A stretch of 64,000 bases of DNA from the NCBI RefSeq assembly GCF_007988965.1, contig NZ_BJVD01000003.1:186001-250000 (forward strand), in the 5' to 3' direction. Positions 28,432-36,318 of the stretch are shown piece after piece. Position 1 is the first letter of the stretch, and each line of letters starts with the position of its first letter. Origin of the DNA: Rummeliibacillus stabekisii (GTDB taxonomy: Bacteria > Bacillota > Bacilli > Bacillales_A > Planococcaceae). The notes below the pieces were generated by a model, which ran no database searches, had not been told where the DNA came from, and worked only from the letters and a program-made list of their open reading frames with translations. The position numbers and the translations under genes were made by a program.

Positions 28432-30012
28432 TTAAGAATGCAGTTTTCTATTCTCGTGTTCTCGTAACTCTATTCGTCTTATTTTTCCGGATGTCGTTTT
28501 AGGAAGTTCCTCAACAAATTGTATCTCACGCGGATATTTATAAGGCGCTGTCAGTTCCTTTGTATGATTTTGAAGCTCTTTCACTAATTCGCCTGAAGCC
28601 ATTGAGTGATCCTTCAATACAACAAATGCCTTTACTATGCTGCCGCGTACCTCGTCAGGACTCGCAACTACTGCGCATTCCTGAACTAACGGATGCTTTA
28701 CGAGAGCATCTTCCACTTCAAATGGACCAATGGTATACCCTGAACTAATAATGATGTCATCGTTTCTACCTTCAAAGAAAAAGTATCCGTCTTCATCTTT
28801 TCTAGCACGGTCTCCTGTAACATAGTAATCTCCTCTGAACTGTCTTGTCGTTCTTTCTGGATCATTCAAATATTCTTTAAAAAGTGCTGGAGTTGATCGA
28901 TGGACAGCTATATCGCCCACTATACCAGCTGGGCATGGAATACCTTCATCATCAATCACTTCTACAAGATTGCCCGGTGTAGGTTTGCCCATAGAACCTG
29001 GTTTAAATGGTTCACCCTTCAAATTGCCAATCAATAATGTATTTTCAGTTTGTCCGTAGCCATCCCTTACATCTAAATCAAAGTGTTTTTTAAAGAGATT
29101 AATCACTTCTTGATTTAGTGGTTCGCCGGCGGAAACTGCGCTTCGCAATGTCGTTAAATCATATACATCAAGATTGTCTACCTTTGCCATCAGCCTGTAT
29201 TCAGTAGGTGTACAGCACAATACTTGAACCTTGTATTTTTCAAGAAGTGATAAATATTTTTCCGGCTGGAAGCGGCCATTATAAACAAAACCAGTTGCTC
29301 CACTTCCTAATACTGATAGGAAGGGACTCCAAATCCACTTTTGCCAGCCAGGGCTTGCTGTTGCCCAAACTAAATCACCTTCTTGAATACCGAGCCAATG
29401 TGCAGCTGCTGTTTTTAAATGGGCATACGCCCATCCATGCGTGTGCACAACACCCTTTGGATTACCAGTTGTGCCACTGGTGTAAGAAAGAAATGCCATG
29501 TCGCTGCTTTTCGTATCAGCCATTTCATACACATCTGACGCTTGCTCTGTTTCTTGAATCAGTTCAATCCATGGAGCAGGGGCTTGGCCAATCACATACT
29601 GTTGGACGTCCTGAAGATTCTCTACCTGTTCAAATTGTTCTATAAATGGTTCATAGGCAATAACAGCTTTAGCTCCGCTATGTGCTAGACGATAGTCAAT
29701 CTCCTTAGCCCTTAACATTTCAGAACTTGGTATCACAACAAGCCCTGCTTTTAATGCTGCGATATATGTAATATAAGCGTCAATTAAACGCGGTACCATA
29801 ATAAGAACAACATCACCTTTTTGCAAGCCATGGCTCGCAAATACGTTTGCCATTTGATTTGCTTTCTGGATTAATGCCTTATACGTGATGGTATCTGTAC
29901 TTCCATGCTCGTTTTCAAAGCGTAAAGCCGTTTTCGTAGGTTCCGCTGCATATTTCTCTATTTCTCTGACCAGATTATATACTTCAGGTGCAATTAATTC
30001 CTCTCGTTTCAT
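28432..30012 (-). CDS. ytcI: AMP-forming acyl-CoA synthetase (YtcI/MbcS-like)
   Basis: Activates a short or medium carboxylic acid to its CoA thioester via an acyl-AMP; 526 residues, ANL superfamily. Seen: the P-loop LSYTSGTTGNPKGVVHTHG, DGYGQTEN, YYVTGDRARKDEDGYFFFEGR with the adenylate aspartate, and the C-terminal catalytic K510 in PKTTSGKIRR. This lysine motif is the kind acetylated by AcuA in B. subtilis AcsA, so it may be a target of the AcuA encoded at 47,649. At 526 residues it is shorter than acetyl-CoA synthetase (about 572), so a branched or medium acid is more likely than acetate. ATG 30012 follows AAAGGGGAG. Confidence 0.92.
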   Translation of the reverse strand: MKREELIAPEVYNLVREIEKYAAEPTKTALRFENEHGSTDTITYKALIQKANQMANVFASHGLQKGDVVLIMVPRLIDAYITYIAALKAGLVVIPSSEMLRAKEIDYRLAHSGAKAVIAYEPFIEQFEQVENLQDVQQYVIGQAPAPWIELIQETEQASDVYEMADTKSSDMAFLSYTSGTTGNPKGVVHTHGWAYAHLKTAAAHWLGIQEGDLVWATASPGWQKWIWSPFLSVLGSGATGFVYNGRFQPEKYLSLLEKYKVQVLCCTPTEYRLMAKVDNLDVYDLTTLRSAVSAGEPLNQEVINLFKKHFDLDVRDGYGQTENTLLIGNLKGEPFKPGSMGKPTPGNLVEVIDDEGIPCPAGIVGDIAVHRSTPALFKEYLNDPERTTRQFRGDYYVTGDRARKDEDGYFFFEGRNDDIIISSGYTIGPFEVEDALVKHPLVQECAVVASPDEVRGSIVKAFVVLKDHSMASGELVKELQNHTKELTAPYKYPREIQFVEELPKTTSGKIRRIELREHENRKLHS

Positions 30013-30082
30013 TGAAAATCACTCCCCTTTGTTGAAGTATTATATAGAATTTTCAGAATACTGTCCAACTTTTTACTCCATT

Positions 30083-30122
30083 AAAAAAGCCAAGGAAGAA
30101 TTATTTCTTCCTCAGCTTTTTT
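30083..30122 (-). terminator. Terminator after the SASP genes
   Basis: AAAAAAGC-ca-AGGAAGAA / TTCTTCCT-ca-GCTTTTTT with a 4-nt loop, ending in T6 on the minus strand. Confidence 0.88.
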
Positions 30123-30132
30123 CTATATTCAA

Positions 30133-30345
30133 TTATTTGTTTTGGGAATAACCGTTCATTTGTTGTTCAGCCATCGCAACTAAACGCTTAGTAATTTCTC
30201 CGCCAACGGATCCGTTAGCACGCGCTGATGCTTCTGCCCCAAGATTTACACCGAATTCTTGTGCGATTTCGTATTTCATTTGGTCGATCGCTTGGCGAGC
30301 ACCGCGTACTTCTAATTGATTTGAACCTGAATTGTTGTTTGACAT
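30133..30345 (-). CDS. Small acid-soluble spore protein, alpha/beta type (copy 1)
   Basis: A 70-residue alpha/beta-type SASP that coats DNA in the dormant spore and protects it from UV and heat. Both family signatures are present: the GPR protease site region [14 protein letters not shown] and the C-terminal [20 protein letters not shown]. It differs from the upstream copy at only a few residues (N9 versus R9, A versus S near 41, and the C-terminal tail). ATG 30345 follows AAAGGGAGGG. No clear sigma-G promoter of its own was found, so it may depend on readthrough from copy 2. Confidence 0.96.
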   Translation of the reverse strand: MSNNNSGSNQLEVRGARQAIDQMKYEIAQEFGVNLGAEASARANGSVGGEITKRLVAMAEQQMNGYSQNK

Positions 30346-30443
30346 GTTGTTACCCTCCCTTTTTTGAAGTGAATAAACTTTAATAAAGCTTATTTCAAAT
30401 CCTATCCTTTGTGAAAATTGGGTATGCTAAGGTATGACCCAAC

Positions 30444-30650
30444 TTATTTTTGTAAACCGTTCATTTGTTGTTCAGCCATTGCTACTAAGCGTTTAGTAAT
30501 CTCTCCGCCTACTGAACCGTTTGCACGAGAAGATGCTTCTGCACCAAGGTTTACACCGAACTCTTGAGCGATTTCATATTTCATTTGGTCAATCGCTTGA
30601 CGAGCGCCGCGTACTTCTAATTGTCTTGAACCTGAGTTGTTGTTTGACAT
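30444..30650 (-). CDS. Small acid-soluble spore protein, alpha/beta type (copy 2)
   Basis: A 68-residue alpha/beta-type SASP, tandem paralogue of the gene at 30,133. ATG 30650 is chosen because CAAGGAGGTG lies upstream; the extra upstream residues (MHKEVNN) would cover that site. It has a sigma-G promoter that fits the consensus at every position, so it is expected to be switched on in the forespore. No terminator is seen between the two copies. Confidence 0.96.
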   Translation of the reverse strand: MSNNNSGSRQLEVRGARQAIDQMKYEIAQEFGVNLGAEASSRANGSVGGEITKRLVAMAEQQMNGLQK

Positions 30651-30672
30651 GTTGTTCACCTCCTTGTGCATA

Positions 30673-30702
30673 TAGAATGTCTCAGAAGCGAAAAAACATA
30701 CA
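30673..30702 (-). promoter_or_regulatory. Sigma-G promoter of the SASP pair
   Basis: The minus strand has TGTATG (+ 30697-30702), 17 bp, then CATTCTA (+ 30673-30679). Both match the sigma-G consensus TGHATR-N16-18-CATWHTA fully. Confidence 0.8.
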
Positions 30703-30729
30703 AGTTATTTAAAAAAAAATTAAAACCTC

Positions 30730-31932
30730 TTACAACAACTCAGAGAAATCATCACTTTTTGTTTTAGGGAATGAGTGAATTTCACGGTTTTTCACAGCAC
30801 GTTGAATCATTTCTTCGAAATCAGTAAAGCTTTCGTAGTAGTTCATTTTTTCAACTCTCGGCTTTGTTTTTGGATTAGCTGGCGTAAATACTGTACAGCA
30901 ATCTTCATAAGGTCGAATTGAAATATCGTACGTACCGATTTTCTGTGCTACATCGATGATTTCTAACTTATCAAATGTGATTAATGGACGCAAAATAGGT
31001 GTTGTCGTTACATCATTAATGGCAGCTAAACTTTCTAGCGTTTGGCTAGCAACTTGTCCTAAATTTTCGCCTGTAACAAGCGCTTTTGCATCTATTTCTT
31101 TTCGTACCTCGTCCGAAATTTTCATCATCATTCGGCGTGTAGAAGTCATTGTGACGTTTTCAGGTACACTATTTTGAATAGTTTGTTGGGTTTCAGTAAA
31201 AGGTATAATATGCAGGCGAATATTACCACCAAAACGGCTAATCTTATCGCATAGTTCTTTCACTTTAGTTAATGATTGATCACTTGTAAATGGCGGACTG
31301 AAAAAATGGATGGCTTCAATTCGAACGCCACGTTTCATCATATAATAAGCTGCAACAGGGCTGTCAATTCCACCAGAAAGAAGTAGTAGCGCCTTTCCGT
31401 TCGAGCCAATAGGCAAACCACCTGCACCTGCAATAACATCTACCATCATGTAAACAGCTTTTTCACGTACCTCTACTCGCAGTTCAATATCTGGTTTTTT
31501 CATTTGAACGGTCATGCCTGGCAATGTGCCTAATACATGACTACCTATTGTTTGTTGCAATTCATACGTATCTAGAGGAAAGTTTTTGAATGAACGTTTT
31601 GCATTTACCTTGAATGTTTTTCCTTCGTAGTCCAACCCTTGTACGATTTCAACAGCTAATTCCTTCATAGCTTCAACTGTTGGTTCACATTCTGCTACAG
31701 GGCTAAAGGAGTGAATCCCAAAGATATAAGGCAGACGGTTCAGAATTTCCTCCATCTCAGTGTCTACCTCACTGCTCAAATACATACGATCTCTTTCAGA
31801 ACGGATACGCATGTTTGGGATATCTGCAAAGGTATACCGCAAATTTTCTTTAAGACGATTAATAAATAATTTTCTGTTCTTGCCTTTTGTTGTGATTTCT
31901 CCGTATCTTATTAATATTTCATGCCATTTCAT
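30730..31932 (-). CDS. thiI: tRNA 4-thiouridine synthase ThiI
   Basis: Adenylates U8 of tRNA and inserts sulfur from the cysteine desulfurase; also linked to thiamine thiazole synthesis. 400 residues: ferredoxin-like and THUMP domains (1-165), then the PP-loop ATPase with LLLLSGGIDSPVAAY. The C-terminal rhodanese domain of the E. coli protein is absent, as in Bacillus. ATG 31932 follows AAAGGAG and lies 4 bp after the iscS stop, so both are one operon and supply each other. Confidence 0.96.
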   Translation of the reverse strand: MKWHEILIRYGEITTKGKNRKLFINRLKENLRYTFADIPNMRIRSERDRMYLSSEVDTEMEEILNRLPYIFGIHSFSPVAECEPTVEAMKELAVEIVQGLDYEGKTFKVNAKRSFKNFPLDTYELQQTIGSHVLGTLPGMTVQMKKPDIELRVEVREKAVYMMVDVIAGAGGLPIGSNGKALLLLSGGIDSPVAAYYMMKRGVRIEAIHFFSPPFTSDQSLTKVKELCDKISRFGGNIRLHIIPFTETQQTIQNSVPENVTMTSTRRMMMKISDEVRKEIDAKALVTGENLGQVASQTLESLAAINDVTTTPILRPLITFDKLEIIDVAQKIGTYDISIRPYEDCCTVFTPANPKTKPRVEKMNYYESFTDFEEMIQRAVKNREIHSFPKTKSDDFSELL

Positions 31933-31936
31933 CTAT

Positions 31937-33073
31937 TTAAAACTCCTTTACTTGCATCATTACTTTTTTAAACGCAGTTTTGAATGCTTGTATATCTTTT
32001 TCAGTAATACCTTCACCAAGGCTTATCCGAATTACTCCTTTTTCATAGGAAGGATCAATTTCTATAGCTTTGACTACATGGCTGATGCTATGATCCTTAG
32101 AAGAACATGCACTTGATGTAGAAATAATAAACCCTTCATGCTGCATAGCATTGACTAATATTTCGCCTCGAAGCCCTTGTACAGCACAGCTTACTATATG
32201 TGGTGCACCCTTGTTAGAGGATAGAGTGCGAACATACGGAAACTGTTGTAAAAAGGCATGCAAATCATCACGCCATTGGCTAAATTGTTCTTCATGTGCA
32301 GGTTGTGTTTCATGCGCCATTCTTACAGCTTTTGCTAAAGCGACAGCCTGTGGTACCGCCACCGTACCGCTTCTCAATCCCATTTCTTGCCCGCCGCCAT
32401 GAATTATTGTTTCGATATTTACTTGTTTGCGAAGAGCTAGGAAACCAGTGCCCTTTAAACCATTAATTTTGTGGCCAGAAACAGTAAGAGCATCTGGTCC
32501 TTCTTCTCCGGCAAAATGAACAGGAATTTTCCCGAAACTCTGCACAGCATCCATATGGAAAAAGGCACGGCTGTTTTCATGCACAATACGAGCAATTTCT
32601 GAAATAGGTTGAAGCGCTCCTATTTCATTATTTACATGCATGATACTGACTATAACCGTATCTTTTGTTAATTTCTTTTTTAAGTCTTCTATTGAAATAA
32701 CACCGTATTCATTTACTTGAACTTTTTCTACTGTATAACCTTCTTTTTCTAGCGCTTTGGCACTTTCTTCAACAGACGCGTGTTCGATAGCAGAAATTAG
32801 TATCTTTGTTCCACGGTGTTTATTAGCTCTTGCTAATCCTTTGATGGCAAAATTGTTCGATTCAGTTCCACCTGAGGTAAAAATAATTTGTTCAGGTTCT
32901 GTTTTTATAATAGCCGCTATTTGTTCTCTTGCTCTCGACAAAAGCGTGTTTGTTTCAACACCCATTTGGTGTAGAGAAGCTGGATTTGCATAATAACGTT
33001 CGTTCGCTTGGACAAATGTTTCTAAAACGGATTTATTCGGTTTTGTTGTTGCACTATGGTCTAAATAAATCAT
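31937..33073 (-). CDS. Cysteine desulfurase (IscS/NifS family, thiI partner)
   Basis: PLP enzyme that takes sulfur from cysteine and passes a persulfide to ThiI; 378 residues, NifZ (YtbJ-linked) type in B. subtilis. PLP lysine in VSGHKINGLKGTG; aspartate and histidine of the cofactor site in FHMDAVQSFGK; catalytic cysteine in the loop STSSACSSKDHS. ATG 33073 lies behind GGAAGGT; an upstream in-frame ATG falls inside the ezrA terminator and is rejected. Coupled to thiI. Confidence 0.94.
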   Translation of the reverse strand: MIYLDHSATTKPNKSVLETFVQANERYYANPASLHQMGVETNTLLSRAREQIAAIIKTEPEQIIFTSGGTESNNFAIKGLARANKHRGTKILISAIEHASVEESAKALEKEGYTVEKVQVNEYGVISIEDLKKKLTKDTVIVSIMHVNNEIGALQPISEIARIVHENSRAFFHMDAVQSFGKIPVHFAGEEGPDALTVSGHKINGLKGTGFLALRKQVNIETIIHGGGQEMGLRSGTVAVPQAVALAKAVRMAHETQPAHEEQFSQWRDDLHAFLQQFPYVRTLSSNKGAPHIVSCAVQGLRGEILVNAMQHEGFIISTSSACSSKDHSISHVVKAIEIDPSYEKGVIRISLGEGITEKDIQAFKTAFKKVMMQVKEF

Positions 33074-33100
33074 TGTTGGTACCTTCCTTCCAAAAGAAAA

Positions 33101-33127
33101 CCACCTGCACAAAAACCTGTGCGGTGG
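33101..33127 (-). terminator. Terminator after ezrA
   Basis: CCACC-t-GCAC / GTGC-g-GGTGG stem with an 8-nt loop; the minus strand continues TTTTCTTTTG. It separates ezrA from iscS-thiI. Confidence 0.82.
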
Positions 33128-33157
33128 CTTAATGCATTTCTATTATGAACGCCAAAC

Positions 33158-34843
33158 CTAATCCTTGGCAAGTACTTGAATTTTTTTCATAGCCCCTGGC
33201 TCAGCCGCTTCTACGGCAGTTGCAGCCGTCTCCAGAGCTTTGGCATACCTCATATCACGAAATGCTGCTTCAGCTTCTAATAATTGTTGATGCATGGCTG
33301 GATTTGTCTTGCGGTAACGGTTTCCATACTGAATAATTGATTCAATTAATTGAACATTCTCAAGCATTTCAACTGCTGTTTGCCGAACTTCTTCTATACA
33401 TTTTTCTGCAATTTCCAAGTTCTTATAAACCGTTTCCATATTAAGAGGGATCTCTTGCAGATTGTTGACCACAATAAAGATTCTTTCAGTAGCTTCTTCT
33501 AATCTGGCATCCATTTCCTCCGGAATACCTGGAAGATTTGCTTTATGTATCATTCGTTCAGTATCAGACAGCATTTTTCTTAAGTTGTTCAATGTAGCTC
33601 TTGCTTTATTTTCATCTATGCGAAGGTTGTTCATGCGTTCAGCAAATTGTTTTTGTTCTTGGAATAGATTTTCTATTGAGTCCTTCAGCTCTTTTAGAAC
33701 CTCTTCCATGCTTGAATAAGCAGATTGTTCTTCTCGTACCTCTACAGCTAAAAAGTCATAGCGTTGTTGAAGAGCCAGCAGCTGTTGTTTACAGTTTTTA
33801 GGAATTTCTGCTTCCCGTGAAGGCAATCGATAGCTTTTTTGGACTGCTTCCGCTTCTATAGCCATTTCTTCTGTCGCTTTTAAAGTTGATTCCAGTTGCT
33901 CGCCGATAGAGACAAAATGAAGATCAACATATTTCTTCCCAATGACTTCTTTTTCTAATGCATCGTAAAAGGATTCAATTTCATCTTTTATTACTTCCAC
34001 TTGCTGTTGAACATTATCAATATCCAAATCAGCTACTTTTTGTTTGAATTCAGCTAAACTTTTTTCCATTTCCTCTAGCTTGTCTAAAATCTCCAAATGT
34101 ACAAGGAAGTAGGATTGGTCTTCCATCTCTCGATGCCCATTTCTAATTTCATGAATATCTGATGGAATTTTGTGTTGAATTTCTGTAAGGAGCGTTGGGA
34201 TTTCATTAATCAATTTAAAGGTTTTTTGTCCTTCATTACTTAAATTCACAACTAATTCCCTTGCCTTCAGGTAATTTCCTGAGCTCGTTAATTCCTCGTA
34301 TTCTTCGAATTGTGGAGTAAATGTTTCTAGTCTTTTCTCAAGCGGAACAGCAGCAGGACCATATGAATATTGATGGGCAAGGAGAGTCTTACGAGCCGAA
34401 CGATATTGTTCCTTCAACTGTTCAATCTCAACTCTATTTTTCTCTTCGCTTCCAACTAATTCATCCAACTCTTTCAAAATGATGGCCATTTCATTGTCAT
34501 ACTCAGTTATGCGCGAATCGATATCTTTTTCTATTTCTGTCGCCTTGCCAAAACGAAACTTATCTACTTGCTCTTCTGCATCAAAGAGCAGTTCGTCAAT
34601 TTTCGGCATCTCAACATCCATGAGCTCTGTCCATTTATTTCGCCAACGTTCAAACATTTCTTCTGTTTGACCATTCATGTTGAGTGCCTTTACTTTCATC
34701 AACTCTTCTAGCACTGGCTTATTTTGAATTTGTTGCTTATTTTGTTCTAGTCTTTGAATTTCAGTTCGATGTTTTCGACGAAATATAAAGACAATTGCTA
34801 TAATTATACATAATACGATGATTGCGGCAATGAAAAAACTCAT
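33158..34843 (-). CDS. ezrA: Septation ring formation regulator EzrA
   Basis: Membrane-anchored spectrin-like protein that limits Z-ring formation away from mid-cell; 561 residues (B. subtilis 562). One N-terminal membrane helix (about 3-21) with the N-terminus outside, then almost continuous coiled coil rich in E, K, Q and L. The C-terminal QNR-like patch is seen as IIQYGNRYRKTNPAMHQQL. ATG 34843 follows CAGGGGGC. Neighbours iscS and a histidinol phosphatase match B. subtilis order. Confidence 0.95.
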   Translation of the reverse strand: MSFFIAAIIVLCIIIAIVFIFRRKHRTEIQRLEQNKQQIQNKPVLEELMKVKALNMNGQTEEMFERWRNKWTELMDVEMPKIDELLFDAEEQVDKFRFGKATEIEKDIDSRITEYDNEMAIILKELDELVGSEEKNRVEIEQLKEQYRSARKTLLAHQYSYGPAAVPLEKRLETFTPQFEEYEELTSSGNYLKARELVVNLSNEGQKTFKLINEIPTLLTEIQHKIPSDIHEIRNGHREMEDQSYFLVHLEILDKLEEMEKSLAEFKQKVADLDIDNVQQQVEVIKDEIESFYDALEKEVIGKKYVDLHFVSIGEQLESTLKATEEMAIEAEAVQKSYRLPSREAEIPKNCKQQLLALQQRYDFLAVEVREEQSAYSSMEEVLKELKDSIENLFQEQKQFAERMNNLRIDENKARATLNNLRKMLSDTERMIHKANLPGIPEEMDARLEEATERIFIVVNNLQEIPLNMETVYKNLEIAEKCIEEVRQTAVEMLENVQLIESIIQYGNRYRKTNPAMHQQLLEAEAAFRDMRYAKALETAATAVEAAEPGAMKKIQVLAKD

Positions 34844-34988
34844 CGTAAGCCCCCTGTCCCTAATCAGTTTTTCAGCATCTAATTAAGCTTAATATTACCA
34901 TGTTTTTTGTTTTTTTGTTTATCTATATGAATGATTTCTTATTAATTTATCTATAATTCGATTAATTTTTTAAAAATGAAGGGATTTT

Positions 34989-35783
34989 ATGAAACGTGAC
35001 GCCCATATTCATACCCCTTTTTGTCCTAATGGCACTACAATTCCTTGTGAAGATTATATCAAAAAAGCAATTAAATTAGGCTATGAGGATATAACCTTTA
35101 CAGAACATGCCCCATTGCCTTCAAATTTTGTCGACTTTTGCCCGAAAGACGGCCGAACAATGAGCCCTGGACGTTTACTTGTTTACATGGATGAAATGCA
35201 AAGACTTAAAGAAAAATATAAAGAACTCATTCATATTCGCATTGGCTTTGAGGTAGATTATCTTGAAGACTATGAAAGAGAAACGACAAGTTTTCTAAAC
35301 CTTATAGGCCCACATATCGATGATGCAATGTTAACTGTCCGATTCCTCAAGTGTGGTCAATCTTATACATGTGTCGACCATCCTTTTGATCAATTGACAA
35401 GTCTCGCAAGAAAAAAGGATACGCTACAATACGTTTACAACCTATATTATAAAACCATAACAAAATCTATCCAATCAAACTTAGGGAATTATAAGCCAAA
35501 GAGAATCAGCAATCCTTTGCTTTTCCCTACTGATGAGCTACAAGAAAATCTACTATCTAAACAACAATTAATAGATATTTTAAAACTCATAGCAAAACAC
35601 AACTATGAATTGGGTGTAAATTATGCTACTCTATCAAAACTTTATTGCAATGGATCACATCCAACCGTATCATATATATCATACGCAAAATCATTAGGAA
35701 TTCCTATTATTCATGGTTCAGATGCCCATCACCCAGATGATTTGCATCCTTATGAGGAAGGTCTTTTTCCATTTGATCGCTAA
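34989..35783 (+). CDS. hisJ: Histidinol-phosphatase, PHP type
   Basis: Removes phosphate from L-histidinol phosphate in histidine synthesis; 264 residues, the PHP-family enzyme of Bacillus. Metal motifs: RDAHIHTPFCPNG (HxH), FTEHAPLP (EH), GFEVDYL (E), VDHPF and IIHGSDAHHPDDL at the end. ATG 34989 is preceded by GAAGGGATTTT. It is followed by the fRMsr gene at 18 bp. Confidence 0.9.
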   Translation: MKRDAHIHTPFCPNGTTIPCEDYIKKAIKLGYEDITFTEHAPLPSNFVDFCPKDGRTMSPGRLLVYMDEMQRLKEKYKELIHIRIGFEVDYLEDYERETTSFLNLIGPHIDDAMLTVRFLKCGQSYTCVDHPFDQLTSLARKKDTLQYVYNLYYKTITKSIQSNLGNYKPKRISNPLLFPTDELQENLLSKQQLIDILKLIAKHNYELGVNYATLSKLYCNGSHPTVSYISYAKSLGIPIIHGSDAHHPDDLHPYEEGLFPFDR

Positions 35784-35801
35784 ACAACGGGAGGTATAGG
35801 A

Positions 35802-36287
35802 ATGTTTCAAAAAGTAAATTACAGCGGCGATATTACAGCTCAATATCAATTACTAGCTAAGCAATTGGATGCATTATTAGATGGAGAAATGGATTCCATC
35901 TCGAATTTAAGCAATGCTTCAGCTTTACTTAACCAATTTTTAGATAATATTAATTGGTGCGGATTTTATCTTATGAAAAATAATGAATTGCTGCTAGGAC
36001 CTTTCCAAGGACTCCCTGCATGTGTGCATATCCCGCTTGGGAAAGGCGTTTGTGGTACATCAGCCTCGTCGCGAGAGACGTTAGTTGTAGAGGATGTCAA
36101 TGCTTTCCCTGGTCATATTGCTTGTGACAGTGCTTCACAATCAGAGATTGTTGTCCCTCTAATCGTTAATGGAGAGCTCTATGGGGTGTTAGATATTGAT
36201 AGCCCTATAAAAAATAGATTCAGTAACGACGATCAAGCTGGTCTTGAACAGTTCGTTAATGTATTAGTCCGTCATATTCACCTATAA
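35802..36287 (+). CDS. ytsP: Free methionine-(R)-sulfoxide reductase, GAF type (YtsP-like)
   Basis: A 161-residue single GAF domain protein of the fRMsr family, which reduces free Met-R-sulfoxide. The conserved cysteines are in the order expected for fRMsr: LPACVHIPLGKGVCGTSA gives two, and GHIACDSASQSEIVVPL gives the catalytic one. IDSPIKNRFSNDDQ closes the domain. ATG 35802 is preceded by GGGAGG. Probably cotranscribed with the histidinol phosphatase gene. Confidence 0.92.
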   Translation: MFQKVNYSGDITAQYQLLAKQLDALLDGEMDSISNLSNASALLNQFLDNINWCGFYLMKNNELLLGPFQGLPACVHIPLGKGVCGTSASSRETLVVEDVNAFPGHIACDSASQSEIVVPLIVNGELYGVLDIDSPIKNRFSNDDQAGLEQFVNVLVRHIHL

Positions 36288-36288
36288 T

Positions 36289-36318
36289 AAAAAGCTGATG
36301 CTTAAGCATCAGCTTTTT
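36289..36318. terminator. Bidirectional terminator of ytsP and ytrP
   Basis: A perfect palindrome: AAAAAGCTGATGC, TTAA centre, GCATCAGCTTTTT. It covers the last codons of ytrP on the other strand. Confidence 0.88.

Noticed and set aside
29208-29645. 145-codon ORF on the plus strand
   Set aside because: It lies fully inside the acyl-CoA synthetase gene on the other strand, with no ribosome site or recognisable domain.
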